Numbered from the stretch's first letter, positions 35,944 through 44,593 are shown. The stretch is DNA of 61,002 bases from Candidatus Aquabacterium excrementipullorum (GCA_019112875.1 DXIO01000124.1:1-61002); one strand, 5' to 3'. Made by a program: numbers and translations. Notes: generated by a model from the letters alone, not told the origin.

Positions 35944-36909
35944 ATGCACCGCCTTCTTTCCCGCCGCGCCCTGGCACGCGTGACACTGGCCGCCACCCTG
36001 ACCGCCGCCGGTCTGCTAGGCGCCACCTCGGCCTGGGCCGAGAACGCCACCGTGCGCATCGGCTTCCAGAAGTACGGCACGCTGACCGTCCTCAAGGCCA
36101 AGGGCGATCTCGAAAAGCGCCTGGCCCAGATCAATGTGGACGTGAAGTGGGTGGAGTTCCCCGCCGGCCCGCAACTGCTGGAAGGCCTGAACGTGGGCTC
36201 CATCGATTTCGGCACCGTGGGCGAAGCCCCGCCGATCTTCGCGCAGGCCGCCGGCGCCAACCTGGTCTACGTGGCCAACCAGCCGCCCGCGCCCGAGGCC
36301 GAAGCCATCGTCGTGCCCAAGGGTTCGCCCATCAAGAGCGTGGCCGAACTCAAGGGCAAGAAGATCGCCCTGAACAAGGGCTCCAACGTGCACTACCTGC
36401 TGGTCAAGGCGCTTGAAAAGGCCGGCGTGAAGTACAGCGACATCCAGACCGTCTACCTGCCGCCCGCCGATGCGCGCGCCGCTTTCGAGCGCGGCAGCGT
36501 CGACGCCTGGGTGATCTGGGATCCCTTCCTGGCCGCGGCCGAGAAGCAGATCGGTGCCCGCGTGCTGGTCAACGGCAAGGGCCTGGTCGCCAACACCCAG
36601 TTCTATCTGGTGTCGCGTCCCTACGGCGAGAAGAACCCGCAGGTGGTCAAGGCCATCATCAACGAACTGGAAAAGCTCGACGTGTGGGCCGCCAAGAACC
36701 CGTCCGGCGTGGCCGACGTGCTGGGCCCGCAGATCGGCCTGGACCGACCCATCACCGAACTGGCCGTGAGCCGCTTCGCCTACGGCATTCAGCCCATCAA
36801 CGCCAAGACAGCCGCCGAGCAACAGAAGATCGCCGATGCCTTCCAGGCGCTGAATCTGATCCCCAAGCCCATCCGCATCACCGATGCGCTGCCCGCTGGC
36901 ATCAAGTAA
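35944..36909 (+). CDS. ssuA: Sulfonate ABC transporter substrate-binding protein, copy 1
   Basis: A 321-residue periplasmic binding protein with a signal peptide ending near AWA-EN (preceded by SRRALAR). The mature part starts VRIGFQKYGTLTVLKAKGDLEKRL, then WVEFPAGPQLLEGLNVGSIDFG and AFERGSVDAWVIWDPF, all typical of SsuA. It captures aliphatic sulfonates for the SsuBC transporter. A second, related binding protein lies 67 bases downstream. Confidence 0.92.
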   Translation: MHRLLSRRALARVTLAATLTAAGLLGATSAWAENATVRIGFQKYGTLTVLKAKGDLEKRLAQINVDVKWVEFPAGPQLLEGLNVGSIDFGTVGEAPPIFAQAAGANLVYVANQPPAPEAEAIVVPKGSPIKSVAELKGKKIALNKGSNVHYLLVKALEKAGVKYSDIQTVYLPPADARAAFERGSVDAWVIWDPFLAAAEKQIGARVLVNGKGLVANTQFYLVSRPYGEKNPQVVKAIINELEKLDVWAAKNPSGVADVLGPQIGLDRPITELAVSRFAYGIQPINAKTAAEQQKIADAFQALNLIPKPIRITDALPAGIK

Positions 36910-36976
36910 ATCAAACCATCAGAAACCGCCCACGGCCTCCGAGCCGCTGGGCACATCGACTCACAGGGACTTCACC

Positions 36977-37960
36977 ATGTCGAACCAACGCGACTTCCTC
37001 AATGCCCGCCGCCGCGTGCTGGGCACCACCGCCTCGCTGCTGGGCCTGAGCGTGCTGCCACGCTGGGCACTGGCCAACGAGGCCGCACCACCGCAACTGC
37101 GCGTGGGCTTTCAGAAGAGCTCGGTCAACCTGGTGATCCTCAAGCAGCAGGGCGCGCTGGAAAAGCGATTCCCCAACAGCAAGGTGCAGTGGGTGGAGTT
37201 TCCCGCCGGCCCGCAGATGCTGGAAGCGCTGGCCGTGGGCAGCCTGGAGTTCGCGATGACGGGCGATTCACCACCCGTGTTCGCCCAGTCCGCCGGCAAG
37301 GATCTGTACTACGTGGGCGCCGAGCCGCCCAAGCCGCTCAGCTCGGGCATCCTGGTCAAGGCCGATTCGCCGCTGCGCACGCTGGCCGACCTCAAGGGCC
37401 GCAAGATCGCTTTCCAGAAGGGCTCCAGCGCGCATTACCTGACGGTGCGTGCGCTCGAGAAGGCCGGCATCGCCTGGGCCGATGTCTCGCCGATCTGGCT
37501 GGCCCCCGCGGAAGCCCGCGCCGCCTTCGAACGCGGCAGCGTCGATGCCTGGGCCATCTGGGATCCCTTCTATGCCGCCACCGAGGTGGACGTGAAGCCA
37601 CGCGTGCTGACCAACGGCGTGGGTCTGTCCAACAACAACTCGTTCTACCTGGCCTCCAAGCCCCTGGTCGAGCAACACCCGCAGACCGTGAAAGCCCTGT
37701 TCGAGGAGCTGACCCGAGCCGATGCCTACGTGCAAAGCAACCGCAAGGAAGCCGCGCAGTTGGTGGCCGATTTCAGCGGCCTGGGCCTGGCCACGGTGCA
37801 CCGCTTCATCGCACGGCGCCCGGTCTCGCCCGTCAAGCCGATGTGGCCCGAGGTGATCGCCGACCAGCAGCGCGTGGCCGATGCCTTCTTCAAGCAGAAC
37901 CTGATCCCCAAATCGGTCAAGGTCGACGACATCGTCTGGAAGCCGGGCCACAAGGCCTGA
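36977..37960 (+). CDS. ssuA: Sulfonate ABC transporter substrate-binding protein, copy 2
   Basis: A 327-residue paralogue of the preceding gene. Its signal has ARRRVLGTTASLLGLSVLPRWALA, a twin-arginine-like motif, so it may use Tat while copy 1 looks more like a Sec substrate. The mature domain repeats the same landmarks (LRVGFQKSSVNLVILKQQGALEKRF, WVEFPAGPQMLEALAVGSLEFAMTGDSPP, AFERGSVDAWAIWDPFYAA) but diverges between them. One permease and one ATPase follow, so both copies probably feed one transporter with different sulfonate preferences (inference). The ATG at 36977 is chosen because sequence before it overlaps copy 1. Confidence 0.92.
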   Translation: MSNQRDFLNARRRVLGTTASLLGLSVLPRWALANEAAPPQLRVGFQKSSVNLVILKQQGALEKRFPNSKVQWVEFPAGPQMLEALAVGSLEFAMTGDSPPVFAQSAGKDLYYVGAEPPKPLSSGILVKADSPLRTLADLKGRKIAFQKGSSAHYLTVRALEKAGIAWADVSPIWLAPAEARAAFERGSVDAWAIWDPFYAATEVDVKPRVLTNGVGLSNNNSFYLASKPLVEQHPQTVKALFEELTRADAYVQSNRKEAAQLVADFSGLGLATVHRFIARRPVSPVKPMWPEVIADQQRVADAFFKQNLIPKSVKVDDIVWKPGHKA

Positions 37961-38026
37961 TCAAGGCCTGATGCGCCCCTGACGCCCCAGTCAATCCAAC
38001 ACACCCCTCCACCCAAGGACAAGACC

Positions 38027-39220
38027 ATGAAGATCCTCTGGTTCATCCCGACCCACGGCGATTCGCGCTACCTGGGCACCACCAAGGGCGCCCGCGCCGC
38101 CACCTTCGATTACTTCAAGCAGGTGGCCGTGGCCGCCGACAGCCTGGGCTACGAAGGCGTGCTGCTGCCCACGGGCCGCTCCTGCGAGGACTCGTGGATC
38201 CTGGCCTCCAGCCTGATCGACGCGACGCGCCAGCTCAAGTTCCTGGTGGCCCTGCGCCCCGGCATCATCCAGCCCGCGCAGACGGCCCGCATGGCCGCCA
38301 CGCTGGACCGCATCTCCGGCGGCCGCCTGCTGGTCAACCTGGTCACCGGTGGCGACCCGGAAGAGCTGGAAGGCGATGGCCTGTTCCTGCCGCACTCCGA
38401 GCGCTATGAGCTGTCGCGCGAGTTCCTGACCATCTGGCGCGAAGTGCTGGCCAAGAGCCACGATGGCGAGGCATTCGACTACGACGGCAAGCACCTGCAG
38501 GTCAAGGGCGCCAAGCTGCTCTACCCGCCCATCAACAACCCATATCCTCCGGTGTTCTTCGGCGGTTCGTCGCCGGAGGCGCACGAGCTGGCCGCCGAGC
38601 AATTGGACACCTACCTGACATGGGGCGAGCCGCCCGCTGCCGTGGCCGCCAAGGTGGCCGACATCCGCGAGCGCGCCGCCAAGCATGGCCGCACCCTGAG
38701 CTTCGGCATCCGCCTGCACGTGATCGTGCGCGAGACCGAGGATGAAGCGTGGCGCGCCGCCGCCGAGCTGGTCTCGCACCTGGACGAGGCCACCGTGGCC
38801 GCCGCACAGAAGAAGTTCGCGCAGATGGACTCGGTGGGCCAGCGCCGCATGGCCGAACTCAACAAGGGCAAGTTCAACAAGGACAACATCCGGGATGGCC
38901 TGGAGGTCTCGCCCAACCTGTGGGCCGGCGTGGGTCTGGTGCGCGGTGGCGCAGGCACAGCCCTGGTGGGCGACCCTCAGCAAGTGGCCGACCGCATCAA
39001 GGAATATGCGGACCTGGGCCTGGAGTACTTCATCCTGTCGGGCTACCCGCACCTGGAAGAAGCGCACCGCTTCGCCGAGCTGGTGTTCCCGCTGCTGCCG
39101 CTGGACGTGCAGAAGAAGCTGCCGGGCAAAACGCTGACGGGCCCCTTCGGCGAGATCGTGGCCAACAGCTTCGTGCCGCCCTCCGCGTCTACCCCGGCAC
39201 CTCAGACGTCCGCCAGCTGA
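38027..39220 (+). CDS. ssuD: FMNH2-dependent alkanesulfonate monooxygenase SsuD
   Basis: A 397-residue luciferase-fold monooxygenase that releases sulfite from alkanesulfonates using FMNH2 from SsuE and O2. It begins [18 protein letters not shown]; His10 and Cys53 (GRSCEDSW) correspond to the E. coli active-site region residues His11 and Cys54, and R-L-H in [16 protein letters not shown] matches the Arg226/His228 pair. [18 protein letters not shown] is the flavin phosphate site. Slightly longer than E. coli SsuD because of a Pro/Ser/Ala tail. Lies 66 bases after copy 2 of ssuA and 31 before ssuC. Confidence 0.95.
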   Translation: MKILWFIPTHGDSRYLGTTKGARAATFDYFKQVAVAADSLGYEGVLLPTGRSCEDSWILASSLIDATRQLKFLVALRPGIIQPAQTARMAATLDRISGGRLLVNLVTGGDPEELEGDGLFLPHSERYELSREFLTIWREVLAKSHDGEAFDYDGKHLQVKGAKLLYPPINNPYPPVFFGGSSPEAHELAAEQLDTYLTWGEPPAAVAAKVADIRERAAKHGRTLSFGIRLHVIVRETEDEAWRAAAELVSHLDEATVAAAQKKFAQMDSVGQRRMAELNKGKFNKDNIRDGLEVSPNLWAGVGLVRGGAGTALVGDPQQVADRIKEYADLGLEYFILSGYPHLEEAHRFAELVFPLLPLDVQKKLPGKTLTGPFGEIVANSFVPPSASTPAPQTSAS

Positions 39221-39251
39221 GCGCAAGAAGAACCACAGGAGCCCCCCAGCC

Positions 39252-40052
39252 ATGAGCCTTGCCACTGCGACCTGGCGTCAGCGCTTGAGCCCGAAGAACG
39301 CCTTGCCCTGGGTGCTGCCCGTGCTGCTGATGGCGGTGTGGGAGTTGAGCGCCCGCGCAGGCTGGCTGTCCACCCGCGTGCTGCCCGAACCGCTGGCCGT
39401 GATCCAGGCGGCCAGCCGCCTCGCCGTCAGCGGCGAGCTGTGGGAACACATGTGGGTGAGCTCGGCGCGAGCCCTCGCGGGCCTGGCCATCGGTGGTGGG
39501 CTGGGCCTGCTGCTGGGCCTGTTCACCGGCAGCCTGCGCTGGGCCGAGACCTTTCTGGACACCACCTTGCAGATGGTGCGCAACATCCCGCCGCTGGCCC
39601 TGATCCCGCTGGTGATCCTGTGGTTCGGCATCGATGAGAGCGCCAAGCTCTTCCTGGTGGCGGTGGGCGTGTTCTTCCCGGTGTACCTCAATACCTTCCA
39701 CGGCATCCGCTCGGTGGACCCGGGCCTGATCGAGATGGCGCGCAGCTACGGTCTGCGGGGCTGGCAGCTGTACCGCCAGGTGATCCTGCCCGGCGCGTTG
39801 CCGTCCATCCTGGTGGGCCTGCGCTTCTCGCTGGGCCTGATGTGGGTGCTGCTGATCGTGGCCGAGACCATCTCGGCGCAATCGGGCATCGGCTACATGA
39901 CGATGAACGCCCGCGAGTTCCTGCAGACCGACGTGGTGCTGGTGGGCATCCTGCTGTACGCCCTGCTCGGCAAGCTGGCCGATGTGCTGGCCCGTGGCCT
40001 GGAGCGCGTGGCCCTGCGCTGGCACCCCGGCTACCAGGCCGCCGCCGTCTGA
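39252..40052 (+). CDS. ssuC: Sulfonate ABC transporter permease SsuC
   Basis: A 266-residue inner-membrane permease with about six helices. The ATPase-contact EAA loop is EMARSYGLRG-QLYRQVILPGALP. The N-terminus PKNALPWVLPVLLMAVWELSARAGWLS is typical of the SsuC/TauC family. It forms the channel for sulfonates with SsuB. The ATG at 39252 has an AGGAGC ribosome site 9 bases upstream. Confidence 0.93.
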   Translation: MSLATATWRQRLSPKNALPWVLPVLLMAVWELSARAGWLSTRVLPEPLAVIQAASRLAVSGELWEHMWVSSARALAGLAIGGGLGLLLGLFTGSLRWAETFLDTTLQMVRNIPPLALIPLVILWFGIDESAKLFLVAVGVFFPVYLNTFHGIRSVDPGLIEMARSYGLRGWQLYRQVILPGALPSILVGLRFSLGLMWVLLIVAETISAQSGIGYMTMNAREFLQTDVVLVGILLYALLGKLADVLARGLERVALRWHPGYQAAAV

Positions 40053-40085
40053 GCCTTTCACGGCAACGCTTAACCCTGACCGCAC

Positions 40086-41066
40086 ATGAGCACGACGCTG
40101 ACAACCCCACCTTCCGTGGTCGCCGCGCCCACGCCGGGATCGCCTTCCATCCCAGGCACTGGCCACGCGACGGCCCCCAGCACTGTTCTCGACCTGGCCA
40201 CGCAAGACGGTCGCCACGTGCGCCCGGGCCAGGCCCGTGCATTGGCCGGCGAGCACGGTACCCGTGTCGCCTTGCGGGGCCTGGCCAAGGCCTACGGCCA
40301 GCGCCAGGTGCTGAACGACATCGACCTGGACATCGCCCCCGGCGAGTTCGTGGCCATCGTCGGCCGCAGCGGTTGCGGCAAGAGCACCCTGCTGCGCTTG
40401 CTGGCCGGCCTGGAGCGCGGCAGCGCTGGCCGCATCGACCTGGATGGCCAGCCGCTGCGTCCCGACCACGTGGCCGACCAGGGCTTGCGCCTGATGTTCC
40501 AGGATGCCCGTTTGCTGCCGTGGAAAAAGATCGGTGACAACGTGGCCCTGGGCTTGACCGGCCCCGGTGCCCGCCAACGCGTGGTGGACGCGCTCACCGC
40601 CGTGGGCCTGGCCGAGCGCATCGACGAATGGCCGGCACGCCTGTCGGGCGGGCAACGCCAGCGTGTGGCCCTGGCCCGCGCGCTGGTGCACCGCCCGCGC
40701 CTGCTGCTGCTGGACGAGCCACTGGGCGCGCTGGACGCGCTCACCCGCATCGAGATGCAGCAACTGATCGAACGCCTGTGGCGCGAGCATGGGTTCACCG
40801 CCGTGCTGGTGACGCACGACGTGTCCGAGGCCGTCGCGCTGGCCGATCGCATCCTGCTGATCGAGGACCACATCGTGGCCCTGGACGAACCCGTGCCCCT
40901 GCCGCGCCCCCGCCATCGCGGCCACCAGGCTTTCGCCGCCCTCGAAGAGCGCATCCTGCAACGCGTGCTGCAGCAGCCCGATCTGGACGAAGGCCTTGGC
41001 ACCGAGCCCGGCTCGCTGGACGGGCATGCGCCTGCACGGGTCGAACAACTCCGCTGGGCGGTCTGA
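40086..41066 (+). CDS. ssuB: Sulfonate ABC transporter ATPase SsuB
   Basis: A 326-residue ABC ATPase: Walker [10 protein letters not shown] (93-101), Q-loop [11 protein letters not shown], signature [15 protein letters not shown], Walker [16 protein letters not shown] and switch His in VTHDVSEA. The ABC core starts about residue 60; the first 59 residues are a Pro/Thr/Ala-rich extension, and about 40 residues follow the core, so it is some 70 longer than E. coli SsuB. An internal start is possible but the extension has no stop and normal codon use. Followed by a 144-base gap before ssuF. Confidence 0.93.
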   Translation: MSTTLTTPPSVVAAPTPGSPSIPGTGHATAPSTVLDLATQDGRHVRPGQARALAGEHGTRVALRGLAKAYGQRQVLNDIDLDIAPGEFVAIVGRSGCGKSTLLRLLAGLERGSAGRIDLDGQPLRPDHVADQGLRLMFQDARLLPWKKIGDNVALGLTGPGARQRVVDALTAVGLAERIDEWPARLSGGQRQRVALARALVHRPRLLLLDEPLGALDALTRIEMQQLIERLWREHGFTAVLVTHDVSEAVALADRILLIEDHIVALDEPVPLPRPRHRGHQAFAALEERILQRVLQQPDLDEGLGTEPGSLDGHAPARVEQLRWAV

Positions 41067-41130
41067 GCACCGGCCCCGACATCACGCAACCCATATCCGT
41101 TTTCATCAGGGCGCCCTGCGATTTCATCGC

Positions 41131-41159
41131 TTCACGCTCAGGGTCGGGCTGGCTAGTCT
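41131..41159 (+). promoter_or_regulatory. Candidate promoter ahead of ssuF
   Basis: TTCACG, 17-base spacer, TAGTCT, within the unusually long ssuB-ssuF gap. A perfect palindrome CAGGGCGCCCTG lies just upstream at 41107-41118. Weak match; it would give ssuF some expression independent of the rest of the operon. Confidence 0.25.
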
Positions 41160-41210
41160 GACCCCATCCGATCAAACCTCTTCACACCTGACACAGAAAG
41201 GCACATCACC

Positions 41211-41429
41211 ATGAGCATCACCGCGATCAACGTCCGCAATCAGTTCCGCGGCAAGGTCAAGGAAATCGTCGAAGGCCCGGTCGTCTCCGAGATCGACGTC
41301 GAAACGCCCTCGGGCCTGATCGTCACCTCCGTCATCACCACACGCTCCGTGAAGGAACTGGGCCTGGTGGTGGGCAAGGAAGTCATCGCCCTGGTCAAGT
41401 CGACCGAGGTGTCCATCGCTGCGCTGTGA
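41211..41429 (+). CDS. ssuF: Mop/TOBE-domain protein SsuF
   Basis: A 72-residue single Mop (TOBE) domain beginning MSITAINVRNQFRGKVKEIVEG and ending VKSTEVSIAAL. Such small proteins bind molybdate or similar oxyanions as multimers. SsuF is the last gene of ssuEADCBF in Pseudomonas putida, where it is reported to be needed for sulfonate and sulfate-ester use by an unknown mechanism; gene order here matches. The gap to ssuB is 144 bases and may hold its own promoter. A strong terminator follows. Confidence 0.9.
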   Translation: MSITAINVRNQFRGKVKEIVEGPVVSEIDVETPSGLIVTSVITTRSVKELGLVVGKEVIALVKSTEVSIAAL

Positions 41430-41480
41430 ACGTGCGCCGCGCCCAGTCCAGGGCGCGGACAGGCGGCACACCACGAAAAA

Positions 41481-41508
41481 AAGCCCGCCGCCATCAGGCG
41501 CCGGGCTT
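41481..41508. terminator. Bidirectional rho-independent terminator after ssuF
   Basis: AAGCCCG pairs with CGGGCTT, and inside it GCC pairs with GGC around an ATCA loop. A run of seven As precedes the stem and TTTT follows, so it works on both strands: it ends ssuF and the convergent XRE-cupin gene. It is the clearest terminator in the window. Confidence 0.88.
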
Positions 41509-41530
41509 TTGCCTTGAAAGCAGCCAGGGT

Positions 41531-42223
41531 TCAGCGCACCTGCGTGCTCACTGGCCGGATCACCAGGAAGGATTGCGCCTCGGCCGAACCGACATTGCGG
41601 ATGGACAGTGCGTCCGTGCCTTCGAACTGGAGCGATTCACGCGGATTCAACGCATGAGGCTGACCTTCGATCAGCACCTCCAAGGTGCCGCGGGCCACGC
41701 TGAGGTGCACACGGCGCGAATGCGCGGCAACGGACCACGCCATGGTGGCGTCGGATGCCAGCCGCAGCTCATAGAACTCATCGCCCTGGCCATCATGCGC
41801 CTGGTGCAGCGGGCGCAGTTCGCCCTCGCCGCGGGACAACAGTGCGCCCGTTTCGGCCGCCGGACGGATCACCACGACGCGGGAGCCGTGGTGGGCCTCC
41901 AGGAACCAGCTGACCGAGACCTTGAAGGCCTGGGCCACCTGCCACAGCGTGCGAATGCTGGGCACGCTCTTGCCCTGCTCGATCTGGCCCAGCATGGCGC
42001 GCGAGACGCCGCTGTGCAGCGAAAGCTCGTCAAGCGACCAGCGGTGCTTCTTGCGCAGCCAGCGCAGGTTGGTGCCCACCAGGGAGGACACCGCGCCTTC
42101 GCTGAGCGCCGGCCGATGGCGCGCAGGCGACGTGCTGACCGGCGCAATGCTTTGTTGGCCAAGGGCCCATGCCACGGAGGCTGGGTGTTGCTGTTCGGCC
42201 AGTGCCGCGCCGTTGGTGCTCAT
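41531..42223 (-). CDS. XRE-family regulator with C-terminal cupin
   Basis: A 230-residue repressor-type protein. After a roughly 45-residue Ala/Ser/Pro-rich N-terminal extension comes an HTH_3 domain (about 51-106: VGTNLRWLRKKHRWSLDELSLHSGVSRAMLGQIEQGK), then a cupin-like sensor domain (about 150-225: WSVAAHSRRVHLSVARGTLEVLIEG-LNPRESLQFEG). This plan is that of small-molecule-responsive regulators such as PuuR. The target is unknown; it converges on ssuF and a perfect inverted repeat just upstream of its own start suggests autoregulation. The ATG at 42223 follows AGGAAAG at good spacing. Confidence 0.88.
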   Translation of the reverse strand: MSTNGAALAEQQHPASVAWALGQQSIAPVSTSPARHRPALSEGAVSSLVGTNLRWLRKKHRWSLDELSLHSGVSRAMLGQIEQGKSVPSIRTLWQVAQAFKVSVSWFLEAHHGSRVVVIRPAAETGALLSRGEGELRPLHQAHDGQGDEFYELRLASDATMAWSVAAHSRRVHLSVARGTLEVLIEGQPHALNPRESLQFEGTDALSIRNVGSAEAQSFLVIRPVSTQVR

Positions 42224-42241
42224 CGTGTGTTCTTTCCTGCC

Positions 42242-42265
42242 TGACCAGACGTGATCGACTGGTCA
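42242..42265. promoter_or_regulatory. Perfect inverted repeat upstream of the XRE-cupin gene
   Basis: TGACCAG, 10 bases, CTGGTCA: a perfect 7-bp dyad with half-site centres about 17 bases apart, 18 bases ahead of the regulator's start codon. Place and symmetry fit an autoregulatory operator. Confidence 0.45.
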
Positions 42266-42377
42266 CCGGGACGATACAAAGCCGGAACAGGAAGGAAAAC
42301 GATGGAATTCGCATGCGCTTGCTCGTTTTTATCATGAAGAGCCGGCTCTGCTCAATGACGCATGAACCGGGCCAGGC

Positions 42378-42512
42378 TCAGTCGTGGCGGAACACGGCGG
42401 CGGGCAAGCGGGTTCGGCACAGGGCCAGGAACTCGACCAGGCCCCAGAGCACGGCGCAGCCGAGGGCGGCGGCTCGCAGCAGGGGGCGATGACGGCGGAA
42501 TGGCTGTCTCAT
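42378..42512 (-). CDS. Possible 44-residue single-span membrane protein
   Basis: A short frame encoding MRQPFRRHRPLLR, then a hydrophobic helix (AAALGCAVLWGLVEFLALC) and RTRLPAAVFRHD. A basic N-terminus, one helix and a basic end is a normal plan for small inner-membrane proteins, and it fills an otherwise empty gap. Against it: no clear ribosome site precedes the ATG, and GC-rich DNA yields such frames by chance. Uncertain. Confidence 0.35.
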   Translation of the reverse strand: MRQPFRRHRPLLRAAALGCAVLWGLVEFLALCRTRLPAAVFRHD

Positions 42513-42632
42513 GTCGGCGTAGGCGGAGCGGATGTCCGCGCAGGCTAGGCGTCCCGGATGACGGGACCATGACAACGGACTGAGCCGTCGGAGCCCGGCC
42601 AGGCATGTCACTTCATGTCGCGAAAGGCACCG

Positions 42633-43772
42633 ATGCGTCACCCCGCCCGGCTTTGTCGCAAGGCTGTCATGCGCCGACGCCAAGATGCCCCGATTCCGCC
42701 ACCCGCCAACGCGATCAGCGTGCCTCCCACTCCCTTGCCTGACCTCGACGAACTGCACCGCCTGATCGACGAAGGCGGCGCCCATCTGGACACCCGGGTG
42801 GTCTGCGAGGTGGAGGTGCGCGGACGGCGCTTCGATGTGCATGCGATCTCGATGGGGCACGGCGGCGCCGGGGTGCCAGCGGTGGGCTTCTTCGGGGGCG
42901 TGCATGGCCTGGAGCGCATCGGCGCCGAGGTGGTCATGGCCTACCTGGGCAGCCTGGTCGCGCGTCTGGCCTGGGATGGCCTGCTGCGCGAACAGCTCGC
43001 CAGCGTCCGGCTGGTGTTCATGCCGCTGGTCAACCCGGGCGGCCTCTGGCTGGGCACGCGCGCCAACCCGCAAGGCGTGGACCTGATGCGCAACGCCCCG
43101 GTGGATGCGATCGAGCCGGTGCCCTGGCTTATCGGCGGCCAGCGCCTGAGCCCCGCCCTGCCCTGGTACCGTGGCCAGCCACGCATGCCCATGCAGTCCG
43201 AGAGCGCCGCGCTGTGCGCCGTGGTCGAGCAGGAGCTGCTGCCACGTCCCTTCAGCATCGCGGTGGATTGCCACTCCGGCTTCGGCGTGCAAGACCGCAT
43301 CTGGTTCCCGTACGCGCACACCAGCGTGCCCATCGAGCACCTGGCCGAACTGCATGCCCTGCGCGAGATCTTCGACCAGGCCCACTGCTACCACCCCTAC
43401 GTGTTCGAACCACAGAGCCAGCAGTACCTGGCGCATGGCGATCTGTGGGATCACCTGTACCTGCAATCGCGCCTGGCCCATGAGCACAATACCTTCCTGC
43501 CGCTGACACTGGAGATGGGCTCGTGGCTTTGGGTCAAGAAGAACCCGCGCCAGCTCTTCAGCCGCCACGGCATCTTCAACCCCTTGATCCGCCACCGGCA
43601 GGAGCGCGTGCTGCGGCGCCACATGGGCCTGCTGGATTTCATGGCCCGGGCCGCCTGCAGCCATGAGCGCTGGCGGCCGCAAGGCGCCGAACGCGTGCGC
43701 CACCACGAGGCCGGCCTGGCGCACTGGTACCCCGAGGACCACCCCGCCCGGATGAAAGGCAGCGCGACATGA
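42633..43772 (+). CDS. M14-type zinc metallopeptidase (carboxypeptidase-like)
   Basis: About 379 residues with M14 peptidase landmarks: first zinc ligands in GGVHGLE (HxxE), a substrate Arg/Asn region with LVNPGG, the third ligand in VDCHSG, and a late Glu in LTLEMGSW that would be the catalytic base. No signal peptide is visible, so a cytoplasmic enzyme trimming a peptide or acyl-amide is likely; the natural substrate is unknown. Three in-frame starts are possible (42615, 42633, 42669); 42633 has AAAGG five bases upstream. Its stop overlaps the alpha/beta hydrolase start (ATGA), so the two probably act together. Confidence 0.78.
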   Translation: MRHPARLCRKAVMRRRQDAPIPPPANAISVPPTPLPDLDELHRLIDEGGAHLDTRVVCEVEVRGRRFDVHAISMGHGGAGVPAVGFFGGVHGLERIGAEVVMAYLGSLVARLAWDGLLREQLASVRLVFMPLVNPGGLWLGTRANPQGVDLMRNAPVDAIEPVPWLIGGQRLSPALPWYRGQPRMPMQSESAALCAVVEQELLPRPFSIAVDCHSGFGVQDRIWFPYAHTSVPIEHLAELHALREIFDQAHCYHPYVFEPQSQQYLAHGDLWDHLYLQSRLAHEHNTFLPLTLEMGSWLWVKKNPRQLFSRHGIFNPLIRHRQERVLRRHMGLLDFMARAACSHERWRPQGAERVRHHEAGLAHWYPEDHPARMKGSAT

Positions 43773-44545
43773 GCGACATCTGGGTGCTGTTGCGCGGCCT
43801 GACCCGCGAGCAAGGCCATTGGGGTGACTTCATCCCCACGCTGGCCCAGGCCCTGTCCGCCAGCAGCACCTTGCTGAGCCCTGATCTGCCCGGCAACGGC
43901 ACGCTGCACGCCCAGCCGAGTCCCACCGAGGTGCCAGCGATGGTTGACGCGCTGCGCGCAGGGCTTGCGCAAGAGGGCCATGCGCCGCCTTATCGGCTGC
44001 TGGCCATGTCGCTTGGGGCCATGGTCGCCATCGAATGGGCCCGGCGCCATCCCGAAGAGATCAGGTCCTGCGTGCTGATCAACACCAGCGTGCGCCCCTT
44101 CAGCCGTTTCTGGCAACGCCTGCGCCCCCGTAACTACCTGACGATCCTGCGGCTGGCCTTGATCAGGCCGGACACCCTCGCCCTGGAGCGCGCCGTGATG
44201 CGCATGACCACGCGCCACCCACCGGCGCCTGAGGCCACGCTGGCACGTTGGACCGCGCTACGCGAGCGCCACCCCGTGAGCCTGGCCAATGCCTGGCGGC
44301 AATTGCGCGCGGCCATCGGCTACCGGGCGCCACGGTTTGCGCCGCCCGTACCCCTGCTCGTGCTGTACAGCGCCGCAGACGGTCTGGTGAACCCACGCTG
44401 CTCCGAAGCGCTGATCCAGCACTGGGGAGTACCCTGGCAGCGCCATCCCAGTGCCGGGCACGACCTGCCCCTGGACGACGCCGGCTGGGTGACCCGCCAG
44501 GTACAGGAATGGCTGGCGCGCCAAAAACCGGACACGCCACCCTGA
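43769..44545 (+). CDS. Alpha/beta hydrolase
   Basis: A 258-residue alpha/beta hydrolase. Ser81 in AMSLGAM is the nucleophile (the elbow has Ala in place of the first Gly of GxSxG), Asp in YSAADGLV and His in SAGHDLPLDD complete the triad. GLTREQGHWGDFIPTL provides the oxyanion region. No signal peptide. Coupled by 4-base overlap to the metallopeptidase gene. The substrate is unknown. Confidence 0.85.
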   Translation: MSDIWVLLRGLTREQGHWGDFIPTLAQALSASSTLLSPDLPGNGTLHAQPSPTEVPAMVDALRAGLAQEGHAPPYRLLAMSLGAMVAIEWARRHPEEIRSCVLINTSVRPFSRFWQRLRPRNYLTILRLALIRPDTLALERAVMRMTTRHPPAPEATLARWTALRERHPVSLANAWRQLRAAIGYRAPRFAPPVPLLVLYSAADGLVNPRCSEALIQHWGVPWQRHPSAGHDLPLDDAGWVTRQVQEWLARQKPDTPP

Positions 44546-44564
44546 ACAACACCGCCCAGCCCGC

Positions 44565-44593
44565 TTGGCAAGCGCCAGGCAAAGGCCTATGCT
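44565..44593 (+). promoter_or_regulatory. Sigma-70 promoter for the Trp-rich orphan gene
   Basis: TTGGCA (5 of 6), 17-base spacer, TATGCT (4 of 6): among the best sigma-70 matches I found by eye in the window. A perfect 10-base palindrome GGGTCGACCC at 44595-44604 sits at the expected transcription start and could be an operator. Confidence 0.55.

Larger units (their letters stand above)
42224..42614. other. Intergenic stretch around the possible small membrane protein
   Basis: Apart from the regulator's operator-like repeat and a possible 44-residue minus-strand frame (both listed), this 391-base stretch has no supported gene. It also has a 6-bp stem GTCCCG-5-CGGGAC at 42551-42567 and an imperfect GCGGA-TG-TCCGC dyad near 42528, of unknown meaning. 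Confidence 0.5.

Noticed and set aside
39189..41048. Long minus-strand open frame opposite ssuC and ssuB (about 619 codons)
   Set aside because: Spans two real genes and the gap between them; low-complexity, no motif.
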